This document shows positions 40,382 to 48,835 of a stretch of DNA of 48,835 bases, piece after piece. The stretch's first letter is position 1, and each line of letters begins with the position of its first letter. The notes under the pieces are model-generated. The model worked only from the letters and a program-made list of their open reading frames with translations, made no database searches and was not told where the DNA came from. Both the position numbers and the translations under genes were made by a program. Source of the stretch: Rhodobacteraceae bacterium F11138 (GTDB lineage: Bacteria > Pseudomonadota > Alphaproteobacteria > Rhodobacterales > Rhodobacteraceae); the NCBI GenBank assembly GCA_016521575.1, contig JAEKDP010000008.1, positions 85,419 to 134,253 on the forward strand, in the 5' to 3' direction.

Positions 40382-41676
40382 TCGCCGCACTCTGGGGATT
40401 CGCCGCAGTCCTGCTGTTCAGCTTCATCGGGTTGCCGCTGGCTTTCGTCACGCTGATCGTGGGGCTGGTGGGCTTTGCCTGGCTGAGGGGCTGGAACTGG
40501 TCCGGCGCGTTGGCCACCACCGGCCAGCAGGTGATGGAGGCGGCGGCCAATTACGGGCTGTCGGTCATTCCGCTGTTCCTGCTGATGGGCATTTTCATCC
40601 ACCGCTCGCATGTGTCCGAAGACCTGTTCCGCGCCGCCTATGCCGCCGTCGGCGCGCGGCGCGGCGGGCTGGCGCAGGCGTCGGTGCTGGCCTGCGCGGG
40701 GTTCTCGGCGGTGTCGGGGTCGTCGCTGGCCACCGCGGCCACGATGACCCGCGTGGCCATGCCGCACATGCGCCGCTATGGCTATGACGACCGGCTCTCG
40801 TCGGGGGTGGTCGCGGCGGGCGGCACGCTGGGCATCATGATCCCGCCCTCGGTGCCGCTGATCCTCTACGGGCTGGTCGCGGAACAGGATATCGGCAAGC
40901 TGTTCGTGGCCGGCATGATCCCCGGCGTGCTGCTGATCGCCGTCTACATGGGCGCGGTCTGGCTCACGGTAATGCGCAACCCCGAGATCGGGCCTGCCGG
41001 CGAGCCGCTCTCGCGCGCCGAGAAGATCTCAGCCTTCCTGCGGGTATGGCCGATCCTGCTGCTGTTCGGCATCGTGCTGGGCGGCATCTATTTCGGCATC
41101 TTCACCCCCACCGAGGCCGCCGGGATCGGCGCGGGCGGGGCAGGCATCTTTGCGCTGCTGCGCGGCGGCATCCGCAGCTTTGGCGACCTGTCAGGCATGC
41201 TGATCGAGGCGACGCGCACCACCGCCATCCTCTTTGCGGTGATCTTCGGCACGCTGGTCTTTGCCAATTTCATCAACCTCAGCGGGTTGCCCTACGATTT
41301 GCTGGACCTGACCGAGACGCTGGGCCTCGGGTCGATGGGACTGGTGCTGGCGATTTGCGTGATCTGTGTGCTGCTGGGCATGATCTTTGAAACCATCGGC
41401 CTCTTGCTGCTGATCGTGCCGGTCTTCCTGCCCGCGCTCTACGGAATGGGCGTCGATCTGATCTGGTTCGGCATCGTCATGGTCGTTGTGATCGAGCTGG
41501 GCCTGATCACACCGCCCATCGGCATGAACGTGTTTACCGTCAAATCCGTCATGCCGGATATCGCGCTTGGCCGCATCTTTCGCGGCGTGATGCCCTTTGT
41601 CCTTGCCGACCTGGTGGCGCTGGCGCTGATCCTCATCTTTCCCGTCATCGCAGTGGGGCTGGTCGGCCTGATGTGA
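40378..41676 (+). CDS. dctM: TRAP transporter large permease DctM
   Basis: This 432-residue, roughly 12-helix sodium-coupled permease shows family marks SVIPLFLLMGIFIHRSHVSE, GFSAVSGSSLATAATMTRVA, GTLGIMIPPSVPLILYGLVA, FTPTEAAGIGAGGAGIFALL and GLITPPIGMNVFTVKSV. ATG 40378 overlaps dctQ as ATGA. With dctP and dctQ it forms a complete TRAP importer coupled to the sulfatase and cupin genes. Confidence 0.93.
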   Translation: MIAALWGFAAVLLFSFIGLPLAFVTLIVGLVGFAWLRGWNWSGALATTGQQVMEAAANYGLSVIPLFLLMGIFIHRSHVSEDLFRAAYAAVGARRGGLAQASVLACAGFSAVSGSSLATAATMTRVAMPHMRRYGYDDRLSSGVVAAGGTLGIMIPPSVPLILYGLVAEQDIGKLFVAGMIPGVLLIAVYMGAVWLTVMRNPEIGPAGEPLSRAEKISAFLRVWPILLLFGIVLGGIYFGIFTPTEAAGIGAGGAGIFALLRGGIRSFGDLSGMLIEATRTTAILFAVIFGTLVFANFINLSGLPYDLLDLTETLGLGSMGLVLAICVICVLLGMIFETIGLLLLIVPVFLPALYGMGVDLIWFGIVMVVVIELGLITPPIGMNVFTVKSVMPDIALGRIFRGVMPFVLADLVALALILIFPVIAVGLVGLM

Positions 41677-41718
41677 GGCGGAACTTGACGCAATGGGTGC
41701 GGGATGCATGGTGATTCC

Positions 41719-42618
41719 ATGCAGATCACGCAGCTTCAGGCCATCGTGGAAATCGCGCGCGCGGGCAGCTTTCGCAAGGCCGCGCAGGCGCTCGGGCGCA
41801 GCCAGCCGTCGCTGACGCGGCTCGTGCTGCAGATCGAGGAAGAGATCGGGATCACGGTCTTTGACCGCGCCCCCACCGGCGTGCGCCTGACCGCCGCCGG
41901 AGAGCGTATCCACCAGCGCGCGAAGAGCGTGCTGGACGAGGTCGCACGCCTTGCCGACGAGGCCGCGCAACTGAAGGGCATCCAGCGCGGCACGCTGCGC
42001 GTCGCGGTCTCTCCGGCGATCGGGTCGGCCTTCCTGCCCGGCGCGCTCGGGCCCTTCCGGCGCAAATGGCCGGGGGTGCAGCTCGAGGTGCTGAACGTGC
42101 TCTACCCCGACTCGCTGCGCATGTTGCGCGACGGGCAGGTCGAACTGGTGATCGGACCGGTGCCCGAGCGGATCTCGGACCCCGCGATCCTGGTCGAGCC
42201 CCTGTCGGAGCTGCGCGTGGTGGTGGTGACGCACCATCGCAACCCGCGCCGCAAGACCGCCTGCCTGCGCGATCTGTCGGATGCGAACTGGCTGGTGCAT
42301 GGTCCGGCGGACGGTCCCAGCTCTCTCTTTGCGCCGCATCTGCCGTCGCTGCCCGGCATCGGCTTTACCCGCTGTCATTCGCTGACGACGCTACTGGCCG
42401 TGATGGTGGAAAGCGACGGGTTCGCGCTGCTGTCGGACAGGCTGCTGACCCAGCTTGCCGCGCGCTATGACCTGGTCGAGGTCCCGGTGTCGGACCCTCT
42501 GCCGACCTTCACGCTGTCCATCATCACCCGCCGGCACACGCCGATCACCCCGGCGGCCGACACGCTGATCCGCAATCTCAAGGAACAGGCGGGTCGATTG
42601 ATCACCAGGACGCAGTGA
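41719..42618 (+). CDS. LysR-family transcriptional regulator
   Basis: This 299-residue regulator has the N-terminal helix-turn-helix (MQITQLQAIVEIARAGSFRK, then AAQALGRSQPSLTRLVLQIE) and a periplasmic-binding-like effector domain beginning about residue 90 (GTLRVAVSPAIGSAFLPGAL). ATG 41719 fits the family start; ATG 41704 adds five residues. It follows dctM by 42 bases on the same strand. It probably senses the imported compound or its product and controls the sulfatase-TRAP operon through the repeat at 36563-36583. Confidence 0.88.
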   Translation: MQITQLQAIVEIARAGSFRKAAQALGRSQPSLTRLVLQIEEEIGITVFDRAPTGVRLTAAGERIHQRAKSVLDEVARLADEAAQLKGIQRGTLRVAVSPAIGSAFLPGALGPFRRKWPGVQLEVLNVLYPDSLRMLRDGQVELVIGPVPERISDPAILVEPLSELRVVVVTHHRNPRRKTACLRDLSDANWLVHGPADGPSSLFAPHLPSLPGIGFTRCHSLTTLLAVMVESDGFALLSDRLLTQLAARYDLVEVPVSDPLPTFTLSIITRRHTPITPAADTLIRNLKEQAGRLITRTQ

Positions 42619-42786
42619 GTGCGGAGGCTGGATCGACACATATGTACCGGCTTGGTCGGAGTTGGTGCGGATGCTGCATCACGACGCGGACCCGGCGGGG
42701 TGTCAGGTTTCTTCATGAACTGGCAAGAACAGGTGTCGAGTTTTGACAGCAGGCGGATGCCCACTGCCAAAGAACCCGCGCGACCT

Positions 42787-44010
42787 CTATAGCCCGTCGA
42801 ACCAGAGTTTCCATTGCGGAACGGCGGTGGCGTAGGTGCCGCGATGGCTGGTGTCGCCGGTCGAGATCGCTTCGACGAGGGTGTTTCCGCGCCCCATCGC
42901 GCCTTGATAGGTCATGGCAAGCCGTCCGATGCCGGGAGTTATCGCCTCGTCGGCTTCGCCGTAGTAGTTCCGGACGGGGCTTTGGATCACCCAGCGATAT
43001 GCCTGCGTCTCCGCCAGAAGCCGGCCATAGGCCGAGCCTGCAAAGAATTTCGGATCGAAATACTCGGGACGGATCAGGTCGTGGAGATCCGTCGGAATAT
43101 CGGCCGGGTCGAAGGGGCGGCGTTCATAGGCCGCTCGGGAGACCTCGCAATGGGCCTCGTTGAGCAATGCGCGTGCCAGCCCGGGCACCCGATAGTAGTT
43201 CTCGAACGAAAAGGAGGACAGGATGAACAATGTTGAGATCCAGCTGGCGTCGTTCTCGCGCGGGAAATTCAGAAAGCCGCTCAACGCGGCCATGACATCG
43301 AGCGGCGCGCTCGCGGTCGCTGCGGCGGCCACCGGAATCCCTGCGCTTTCCAGCTTTTCCAGGAACGCCATGGTCACGAAACCGCCCTGTGACCACCCCG
43401 CGATGAACAGCTTGGGTGCCGACAGTTCCATCTGATCGAGCACGGCACGGCTGGCGACCAGCATGTCATAGGTTGCCTGCTGATGGCTGCGCTTGACCAT
43501 GTAGCCTTCGGGCTCGCCGGACAGGCCCATCCCGAAGTAATCCGCGCCGATCACCAGATAGCCCTGGCCTGCGAATTGCGCGATCATCAGTGCCGTTTCC
43601 GGCGAGTGTTCCGGAAAGGACGGCACCTGTTCCTTTTCGTAGACGGTTCCGTGCTGATAGGAGACAAGCGGGAAGGATGTCCCGCCGGTGTCGGGTACGG
43701 CCAGCAATCCCGTTGCAACCGTCGGCTGGTTGTCCCGTTCCGGAATGACCGAGCTGTAGGTCACACGATAGAGCCGCGCGCCATTCTGTGCAGGCGTATA
43801 GGGCACCGTGATTTCAAAGAACTCGGGGGTCTCGACGGTGAGGATCCGGTTGAGCCTGTCGGCTTCCCAATGTCCGATGAGCTCGTAGCTCACGCCCGGG
43901 GCCACTGATACCGGCGGCTCGCTTTGCGCCGCTGCGATAGCCGGAGTCAGTGCGACGCCAATACCAATGATGAACAAGAACGAATGGATCTTTCGAAGCA
44001 GCTTCGTCAT
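42787..44010 (-). CDS. Secreted alpha/beta hydrolase (esterase/lipase-like)
   Basis: This 407-residue protein has a signal peptide (HSFLFIIGIGVALTPAIAAA) and an alpha/beta-hydrolase fold. The nucleophile elbow is GWSQGG in KLFIAGWSQGGFVTMAFLEK. YQHGTVYEKEQVPSFPEHSP supplies the oxyanion region, with the acid in YYGEADEAITP and the His in STGDTSHRGTYATAV. The pattern resembles secretory lipases and cutinase-like esterases that act on bulky esters. ATG 44010 follows AAGGGACC. It stands alone, convergent to the LysR gene. Confidence 0.82.
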   Translation of the reverse strand: MTKLLRKIHSFLFIIGIGVALTPAIAAAQSEPPVSVAPGVSYELIGHWEADRLNRILTVETPEFFEITVPYTPAQNGARLYRVTYSSVIPERDNQPTVATGLLAVPDTGGTSFPLVSYQHGTVYEKEQVPSFPEHSPETALMIAQFAGQGYLVIGADYFGMGLSGEPEGYMVKRSHQQATYDMLVASRAVLDQMELSAPKLFIAGWSQGGFVTMAFLEKLESAGIPVAAAATASAPLDVMAALSGFLNFPRENDASWISTLFILSSFSFENYYRVPGLARALLNEAHCEVSRAAYERRPFDPADIPTDLHDLIRPEYFDPKFFAGSAYGRLLAETQAYRWVIQSPVRNYYGEADEAITPGIGRLAMTYQGAMGRGNTLVEAISTGDTSHRGTYATAVPQWKLWFDGL

Positions 44011-44398
44011 GGTTTGGTCCCTTGTACTGCGACAATTCTCAAATGCTGTGGGAATGTCCGAAAGCCTGTGTATCCGAGCCTGCCCAAGCGGTTACCGGAT
44101 ACGGATCGGCGCCGAGGCGCCCGGTGAACACTATGGCCAGCTGCCTGCGGGCTGCAAGCCATTCCGGACGGCGCGCCCACCCGTTTCCGGGTTTCGGATG
44201 ACCGGCCTGACCGTGGCGACCGCCGTGGGGCCCGGACCGTTGGGTTTCAGCGTCCTGGGCAGACCGCTTTACAGCTGTGACAGGGCGCCCCGGCATAATC
44301 AGGGCTGCACATGCCGGTCCCGCTCAAGTCCCCGAATGACGACCCGGCAACGATGCCTTTTTGTTCACCTGCCACGTCCTGTCATGGCTCGAACAGGG
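44011..44398. other. Intergenic region, nothing recognised
   Basis: This 388-base space upstream of the hydrolase and downstream of livF has no convincing gene. Small inverted repeats occur (for example GGCGCCGAGGCGCC near 44108), too weak to name. It probably contains the hydrolase promoter and the liv operon end. Confidence 0.5.
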
Positions 44399-45100
44399 TC
44401 AAACACCGATATATTTCAGGACACGGTCACGGTCCCGATCCAGGTCCGCGTTCACACCGGACCAGACCACCTGGCCTTTCTCGAGAATGTAATGCCGGTC
44501 TGCCAGACGCTTCAGCGCCGAGAGGTTCTTGTCGATCAGCAGGATCGATTGCCCTTCACCCTTGAGCAATTCGAGAACCCGCCAGATTTCGTCGCGGATG
44601 ACCGGCGCCAGACCTTCGGTGGCCTCGTCGAGGATCAGCAGCAGCGGATTGGTCATCAGGGCGCGGCCCACGACAAGCATCTGCTGTTCGCCGCCCAAGA
44701 GGGTTCCGGCGTTCTGGTTGGCGCGTTCCCTCATGCGCGGAAAGAGGTCATAGATGCGCTCGAGGGTCCAGGGGTTGGACCGTTTCAGGCGATTGGAGGC
44801 CGTCGCCACAAGGTTCTCGCGCACTGTCAGCGTCGAGAAGGTCTGCCGCCCTTCCGGCACCAGCCCGGCACCAAGCCGGGCCACCCGCTCCGGCGTCGCG
44901 CCGGTGATGTCCTGGCCGGTAAAGGAGATGCGGCCGCCTTTCGGCTTGATCAGCCCCATGATGGATCGCACCGTCGTCGTCTTGCCCATGCCATTGCGGC
45001 CCATCAGGGTGATGACCTGGCCGGCCTCGATATCCAGCGAGACATCGAACAGAACCTGGCTGCTGCCATAGCCTGCCTCAAGGTTTTCGACTTTCAGCAT
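44399..45100 (-). CDS. livF: Branched-chain amino-acid-type ABC transporter ATPase LivF
   Basis: This 233-residue ATPase has Walker A GRNGMGKTTT, signature LLGGEQQMLVVGRAL (an LGGEQ variant of LSGGQ) and Walker B LLLILDEATEGLAP. The family-specific GLVPEGRQTFSTLTVRENL is present. ATG 45100 shares one base with the livG stop (TGATG). It normally pairs with LivG and the LivHM permeases to import amino acids or amides. Because livG is cut, this operon is broken and livF may not be transcribed from its own promoter. Confidence 0.92.
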   Translation of the reverse strand: MLKVENLEAGYGSSQVLFDVSLDIEAGQVITLMGRNGMGKTTTVRSIMGLIKPKGGRISFTGQDITGATPERVARLGAGLVPEGRQTFSTLTVRENLVATASNRLKRSNPWTLERIYDLFPRMRERANQNAGTLLGGEQQMLVVGRALMTNPLLLILDEATEGLAPVIRDEIWRVLELLKGEGQSILLIDKNLSALKRLADRHYILEKGQVVWSGVNADLDRDRDRVLKYIGV

Positions 45101-45323
45101 CACGCGTCCTCCGTGCCGAGGTAGGCTTCGCGCACTGTGGGGTCGTTCTGGACCTCCTCGGCGGTGCCGGTCATGATGATGCGCCCATAGACCAGAACCG
45201 AAATCCGGTCCGCCAGCGCATAGACCGCTTCCATGTCGTGTTCGACCAGCAGCATCGCACAGCTGCCGCGCAGGTTGTTCAGAAGCTCGATCATCTGCTG
45301 GCTTTCGTACTGGCCAAGCCCGG
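45100..45323 (-). pseudogene. livG: livG, 3' fragment cut by the transposon
   Basis: The frame GLGQYESQQMIELLNNLRG, then SCAMLLVEHDMEAVYALADR and VLVYGRIIMTGTAEEVQNDP, is the C-terminal third of LivG, beginning just after the Walker B/D-loop region. The transposon's left terminal repeat starts at 45324, exactly where the frame is lost. The 5' part of livG is not found next to the other transposon copy. Confidence 0.85.
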
Positions 45324-45454
45324 TGTCGCGTAGCCCTTAATTGTGAGATGGGAAATCCAACGAAATCAACGGCCACCCTTTGCCCTTAAATATGAGATTT
45401 TGTCTTTAATTCCGATATTTTTGCCCTTAACCCTGAGACAGGGTTCGCAGCTTC

Positions 45455-47104
45455 GTGTGGCAAATATTGATGGATGATGATCGCGACGACTCCGTTGCCG
45501 CTGGTGCTGAGGAGGCGCGCAGGGCGGCCGTTCTGCGTCCGCTTGTTCAGGCATATCTCAAAGGAACTGGCAGTCTGGAAAGTGGCATCAATGACGCCGT
45601 TTGGGAGCTTGGTGTCAGCAGGGCGACTGTGTGGCGCTGGATAAAGCGTCTGGCCGAAGAGGGTGGGCGCACCAGCGCTCTGGTACCGCGGAAACGGGGC
45701 CGCCCGACTGGTACCACCTTGATATCCGGCAAGGTGGAAGCGGTGATTGAAGAACATCTTCGCCGTTATTTCTTAAGGCGGGAACGTCCAAGCCTGTCGC
45801 GCGTCGTGACAGAAATTCGCAGCGCGTGCTGGCAGCAGGGCTTGCAACCGCCGACACGTCGGACGGTTCAGCGCAGGCTGGATGCAATGGATGCCCGCGA
45901 AATTGCCAAGGCACGCGAAGGCGCAAAGGCGGCCCGCCAGAAGTTTGCGCCGGTCGTAGGCGACAACAAGGCAAACCAGCCACTGGAGGTCGTGCAAATC
46001 GACCATACGCCTGCGGACATCATTCTCGTCGACAGTTTTGAACGCCAACCAATTGGGCGGCCTTGGGTCACGCTGGCGATCGACGTCGCAACGCGGATGG
46101 TGACCGGATATTACACCTCTCTCGAGGCACCTTCGCGTCTGTCGGTGGCGCTTTGCCTGACACAGGCTGTGGCCCCCAAGGCGGAACTTCTGGCGGAATT
46201 GGTGTGCAATGTTCCTTGGCCCGCGCAGGGTAAACCGCATAGGATCCACGTCGATAGAGGGCGCGATTTCCGGTCGCAAGCCTTTCGGTCGGCATGTGCG
46301 GAATGGGGGATCGATCTGGTCTATCGGCCGCCAGGCAGTCCTCATTTCGGAGGGCACATCGAACGATTGATCGGCACGATGATGGGGGCCGTGCACCTGT
46401 TGCCTGGAACAACGCAATCCTCGGTCGTGGCCAAGGGCGACTATGACGCCGAGGGCATGGCCACGATGACCTTAAGCGACTTCGATCGCTGGTTTGCTCT
46501 GGAAATCTGCCGCTACAACAACAGCATTCATTCAAGTCTTGGCTGTACGCCCGTCGCCAAATGGGAGGCACTCTCAGAGCAAATGACAGGCGACATCCCC
46601 TTCGAGATGGAAGCTTTTCGGGTGAGCTTCTTGCCGAGCGAACTGCGTAAGGTCAGGCGTGACGGCATCCATCTGTTCCAGATACGGTACTGGTCGGATG
46701 CGCTTGCAGGCCACATTGGGCGCGGCGATGGGAAGGTGGTCGTTCGCTACGACCCTCGCGATATCTCAATGATCTGGGTCGAATTGGACGATGGCCGGTA
46801 TGTTGAGGCGCGTTACAGAAACTTGGAAATTCCGCCCGTGCCGCTCTGGGAATATCGCGAAGCCATGAAGAAGGCCCGTGCCCTTGGCAAATCCGGGTCC
46901 AATGAGTTGGTCTTGGCTGAGCTGATCCGACAGCAACGCCAGATCGAGTTTGAAAGCCGGGGCCTAACGAAGGCCGAACGCCGATCCCGTGAAAGAAAAG
47001 GGACATTGGAGGGCACCAACTCGGCTGTCTCGAAAACCGAAAGGCTGCGCCCGATCGACACGGGTGATACATCGCGCCCATTGTTCAAAGTGGAGAGATG
47101 GTGA
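45455..47104 (+). CDS. tniA: TniA-type DDE transposase, copy 2
   Basis: This protein is identical to the 549-residue transposase at 134-1783, with D183, D267 and E303 retained. Start alternatives are GTG 45455 or ATG 45470. Its promoter would lie in the left-end repeat array and drive transcription away from livG. Confidence 0.9.
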   Translation: MWQILMDDDRDDSVAAGAEEARRAAVLRPLVQAYLKGTGSLESGINDAVWELGVSRATVWRWIKRLAEEGGRTSALVPRKRGRPTGTTLISGKVEAVIEEHLRRYFLRRERPSLSRVVTEIRSACWQQGLQPPTRRTVQRRLDAMDAREIAKAREGAKAARQKFAPVVGDNKANQPLEVVQIDHTPADIILVDSFERQPIGRPWVTLAIDVATRMVTGYYTSLEAPSRLSVALCLTQAVAPKAELLAELVCNVPWPAQGKPHRIHVDRGRDFRSQAFRSACAEWGIDLVYRPPGSPHFGGHIERLIGTMMGAVHLLPGTTQSSVVAKGDYDAEGMATMTLSDFDRWFALEICRYNNSIHSSLGCTPVAKWEALSEQMTGDIPFEMEAFRVSFLPSELRKVRRDGIHLFQIRYWSDALAGHIGRGDGKVVVRYDPRDISMIWVELDDGRYVEARYRNLEIPPVPLWEYREAMKKARALGKSGSNELVLAELIRQQRQIEFESRGLTKAERRSRERKGTLEGTNSAVSKTERLRPIDTGDTSRPLFKVERW

Positions 47105-47105
47105 A

Positions 47106-47987
47106 TTGAGGGCAGGGACAACAGAGGAAGACGGTCGGATCGCCCTCATTCAATCGGATATCTGGATTGGCTTTCCGCGGGCCGAACAAGTTCTGGACCG
47201 TTTGCAGGGTATGATCGAAGCGCCAAGGCAAACCCGTATGCCTGGCCTTCTTGTGCATGGCGCGTCTGGGATCGGCAAGACGATGATCGCCCGCAACCTG
47301 TCGCGCAGATATGCACCGGAATATGACCCAGCATCGGGAATTACGCGAACGCCGCTCTTGCTGTTACAAGCACCGCCAGCTCCCGACGAACGGCGGTTCT
47401 ATCTGCACATCCTGGCGTCCGTCGGGGCACCGGCCACGGCACTGGGCGCGCGCGCTCAAAATGTGGCCTCCCTCGAAGTCCGTGTTATTGCGCTTTTGCG
47501 CGACCTTGGCCTGCGGATGATCATGATCGACGAGGTCCACAACCTCTTGGCCGGGACCCACCGCGAACAGCGACGCTTTCTCAATGTTCTTCGTTATCTC
47601 AGCAATGAGCTCGAGGTGTCACTGATCTGTCTTGGGGTCAGCGAGGCCGTCGACGCCATCCGTGGTGATATCCAGCTTGTCCGACGGCTGGACGAACATC
47701 ACTTGCCAAACTGGCGCGACGATGCCGAGTTCTCGGACATGATCCAGACCCTTATTGCTGCCATGCCACTGGAAAAGAAGTCCAACCTGAAGGTCAAGTC
47801 ACTCAAGCAGATACTTGCACTGACCGGTGGGGTGACCTCGCGCATTTTCGCCCTGATCAAGGATCTTTCCATCGACGCCATTATCACAGGCGAGGAATGC
47901 ATCACCGATGACGCAATCGCAAAATGGACGCCGGTTTGGTCGCGCCATGCGAACCCCCATCGGCGGCTCCAGAAGTCCCGGGTGTGA
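47106..47987 (+). CDS. tniB: TniB AAA+ ATPase, copy 2
   Basis: This is identical to the ATPase at 1785-2666, with Walker A GASGIGKT and Walker B MIMIDE intact. It begins at TTG two bases after the tniA stop and overlaps tniQ by four bases. Confidence 0.88.
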   Translation: MRAGTTEEDGRIALIQSDIWIGFPRAEQVLDRLQGMIEAPRQTRMPGLLVHGASGIGKTMIARNLSRRYAPEYDPASGITRTPLLLLQAPPAPDERRFYLHILASVGAPATALGARAQNVASLEVRVIALLRDLGLRMIMIDEVHNLLAGTHREQRRFLNVLRYLSNELEVSLICLGVSEAVDAIRGDIQLVRRLDEHHLPNWRDDAEFSDMIQTLIAAMPLEKKSNLKVKSLKQILALTGGVTSRIFALIKDLSIDAIITGEECITDDAIAKWTPVWSRHANPHRRLQKSRV

Positions 47988-48781
47988 AGCCGCACCCGCT
48001 GCCCAAGACTGTCGCGCCGCTGCCAGACGAGTTGTTGTCAGGTTGGTTGTCTCGGCTGGCGGCGGCCAATTACTGTGATGATGCGGAACTACTGGCTCAT
48101 CTCAGAATCGATACCGCGCATGGCACCGCCTTGAACTTCAACGTCGACGCGGCTGCGGCGGCGGCGGCGAAGATTGCCAACGCCGCACGGGTTGATCCAG
48201 ATGTTGTGCGATCTTTGACCTTTCCAGCAATGACGACACGAGAAGCCTCGCTGACGGCCCAGATGCCATTCCAGCATTGCCTGCAATGCTCCAGAGAGGG
48301 CCTTTCGCTCAGGCATTGGAGGCGGGCCTGGGCATTTGACTGCCAGGTTTGCGGGACGAGACTTGTGCAGACCCTTGGCAAACTCCGTGAGGAACAAATA
48401 TCTGGAAAACTGATATACCGAGCGCGCCGCGGGGCAGAGATGCTTGAGTGCGCCGCGCGCTCGCGCGGCCCCAAGCAACTTCGGCGCGCAATGCGCGCAG
48501 TCACCTTTGCCATGTCACTCAAAACCTTCCGCGGGGATCCGTCGTTCGCTGTCCAGAACCCCAGATCGGAAGTTAGGCTGTTCTGCCTCGCCGCAATCGC
48601 CGCCGCTCGATCTCATCCCTTGGCTAAGGCAGCCATCGTCAGCAAAAGCATCGACGACTATGCAAGGGTTGCTCTCTTGCGCGCCTTCGAGAAGGAGCCT
48701 CGATTGCTTGCCGCGGTTGATCACATCGCGCAAAGGTGCGCGAGAAACAGGGGCCCCATGACAGCCGTATCTCACAATTAA
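47984..48781 (+). CDS. tniQ: TniQ zinc-finger targeting protein, copy 2
   Basis: This is identical to the protein at 2663-3460, with both CxxC pairs present. The GTG start overlaps tniB; the stop lies inside the inner right-end binding site. ATG 47924 is the longer alternative start. Confidence 0.82.
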   Translation: MKPHPLPKTVAPLPDELLSGWLSRLAAANYCDDAELLAHLRIDTAHGTALNFNVDAAAAAAAKIANAARVDPDVVRSLTFPAMTTREASLTAQMPFQHCLQCSREGLSLRHWRRAWAFDCQVCGTRLVQTLGKLREEQISGKLIYRARRGAEMLECAARSRGPKQLRRAMRAVTFAMSLKTFRGDPSFAVQNPRSEVRLFCLAAIAAARSHPLAKAAIVSKSIDDYARVALLRAFEKEPRLLAAVDHIAQRCARNRGPMTAVSHN

Positions 48782-48835
48782 GGGCAAAAATTGTCGCCAA
48801 ACGGGTCGCGTCTCAGATTAAAGGGCAACGCGACA

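Larger units (their letters stand above)
45324..48835 (+). mobile_element. TniABQ transposon, copy 2
   Basis: This is the same as the element at 3-3514, in the same orientation, including both inverted-repeat ends (45324-45347 and 48812-48835). The left flank is CCCGG inside livG. The window ends on the last base of the right repeat, so the right flank cannot be seen. No base difference from copy 1 was noticed. Confidence 0.9.

Noticed and set aside
41191-42378. Minus-strand frame of 395 codons across dctM and lysR
   Set aside because: It spans two real genes on the other strand and its composition (His, Asp, Gln runs) is typical of antisense frames.
43967-45124. Plus-strand frame of 385 codons opposite livF
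   Set aside because: livF has full ABC motifs; this frame has none and crosses an intergenic space.
3-45323. The 41.8 kb between the copies as a classic composite transposon with a perfect target duplication
   Set aside because: The outer flanks are not visible, and the inner flanks (CCAGG and CCCGG) say nothing about movement of the whole unit.
1-48835. CRISPR arrays, tRNA and rRNA genes
   Set aside because: No regularly spaced direct repeats, cloverleaf sequences or rRNA-like stretches were seen on either strand.

Overview
This window is GC-rich accessory DNA from an alphaproteobacterium, most likely a member of the Rhodobacterales carried on a repABC plasmid. The evidence is a complete repA-repB-repC block with a counter-transcribed RNA and parS-like palindromes, a TRAP transporter, class I PHA synthase, a GTTC-N7-GTTC box of the alphaproteobacterial LexA type, and small proteins of a kind often found beside virB genes in this order.

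The first 3,514 bases and the last 3,514 bases are the same sequence: a 3.5 kb TniA-TniB-TniQ transposon with 24-bp terminal inverted repeats. The right-hand copy cuts livG. Either the window is a segment bracketed by two direct copies, or it is a circular molecule of about 45.3 kb opened inside one copy and printed with redundant ends.

Layout. 3.5-5.3 kb: a hipBA toxin-antitoxin operon with a related palindrome at each end. 5.3-8.5 kb: the wreck of a virB type IV secretion operon (virB1 broken by a truncated IS1595-family element, intact virB2 and virB3, virB4 cut after about 25 codons), fused to the 3' end of a flavoprotein reductase gene and an intact apbE. 9.6-24.5 kb: a metabolic and stress island. 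It holds a truncated metallo-beta-lactamase-fold gene, a TetR regulator and a membrane protein divergent from phaC; downstream of phaC are a membrane protein, a cytochrome c'-like protein and a group III truncated haemoglobin. On the other strand is an overlapping tetR-adaptor-RND-BCCT-periplasmic protein operon. A MarR regulator with a Cys/His tail is followed by an exported protein and a thioredoxin-like protein. Both TetR genes sit next to nearly the same 20-bp operator, which suggests shared control.

24.3-33.8 kb: plasmid backbone, with remnants of MOSC and strawberry-notch genes, a RES/Xre toxin-antitoxin pair, a large ParB-like protein, repCBA (all on the minus strand), and a serine resolvase with a possible res site. 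33.8-36.4 kb: a DUF1612-like protein, a fic remnant, a broken IS3-family transposase carrying a short hairpin insertion, and a scrap of an unidentified gene. 36.6-42.6 kb: a tight sulfatase-cupin-TRAP-LysR catabolic cluster. 42.8-45.3 kb: a secreted alpha/beta hydrolase, livF and the 3' end of livG. At least five gene fusions or truncations show that the molecule was assembled by repeated insertion and deletion.
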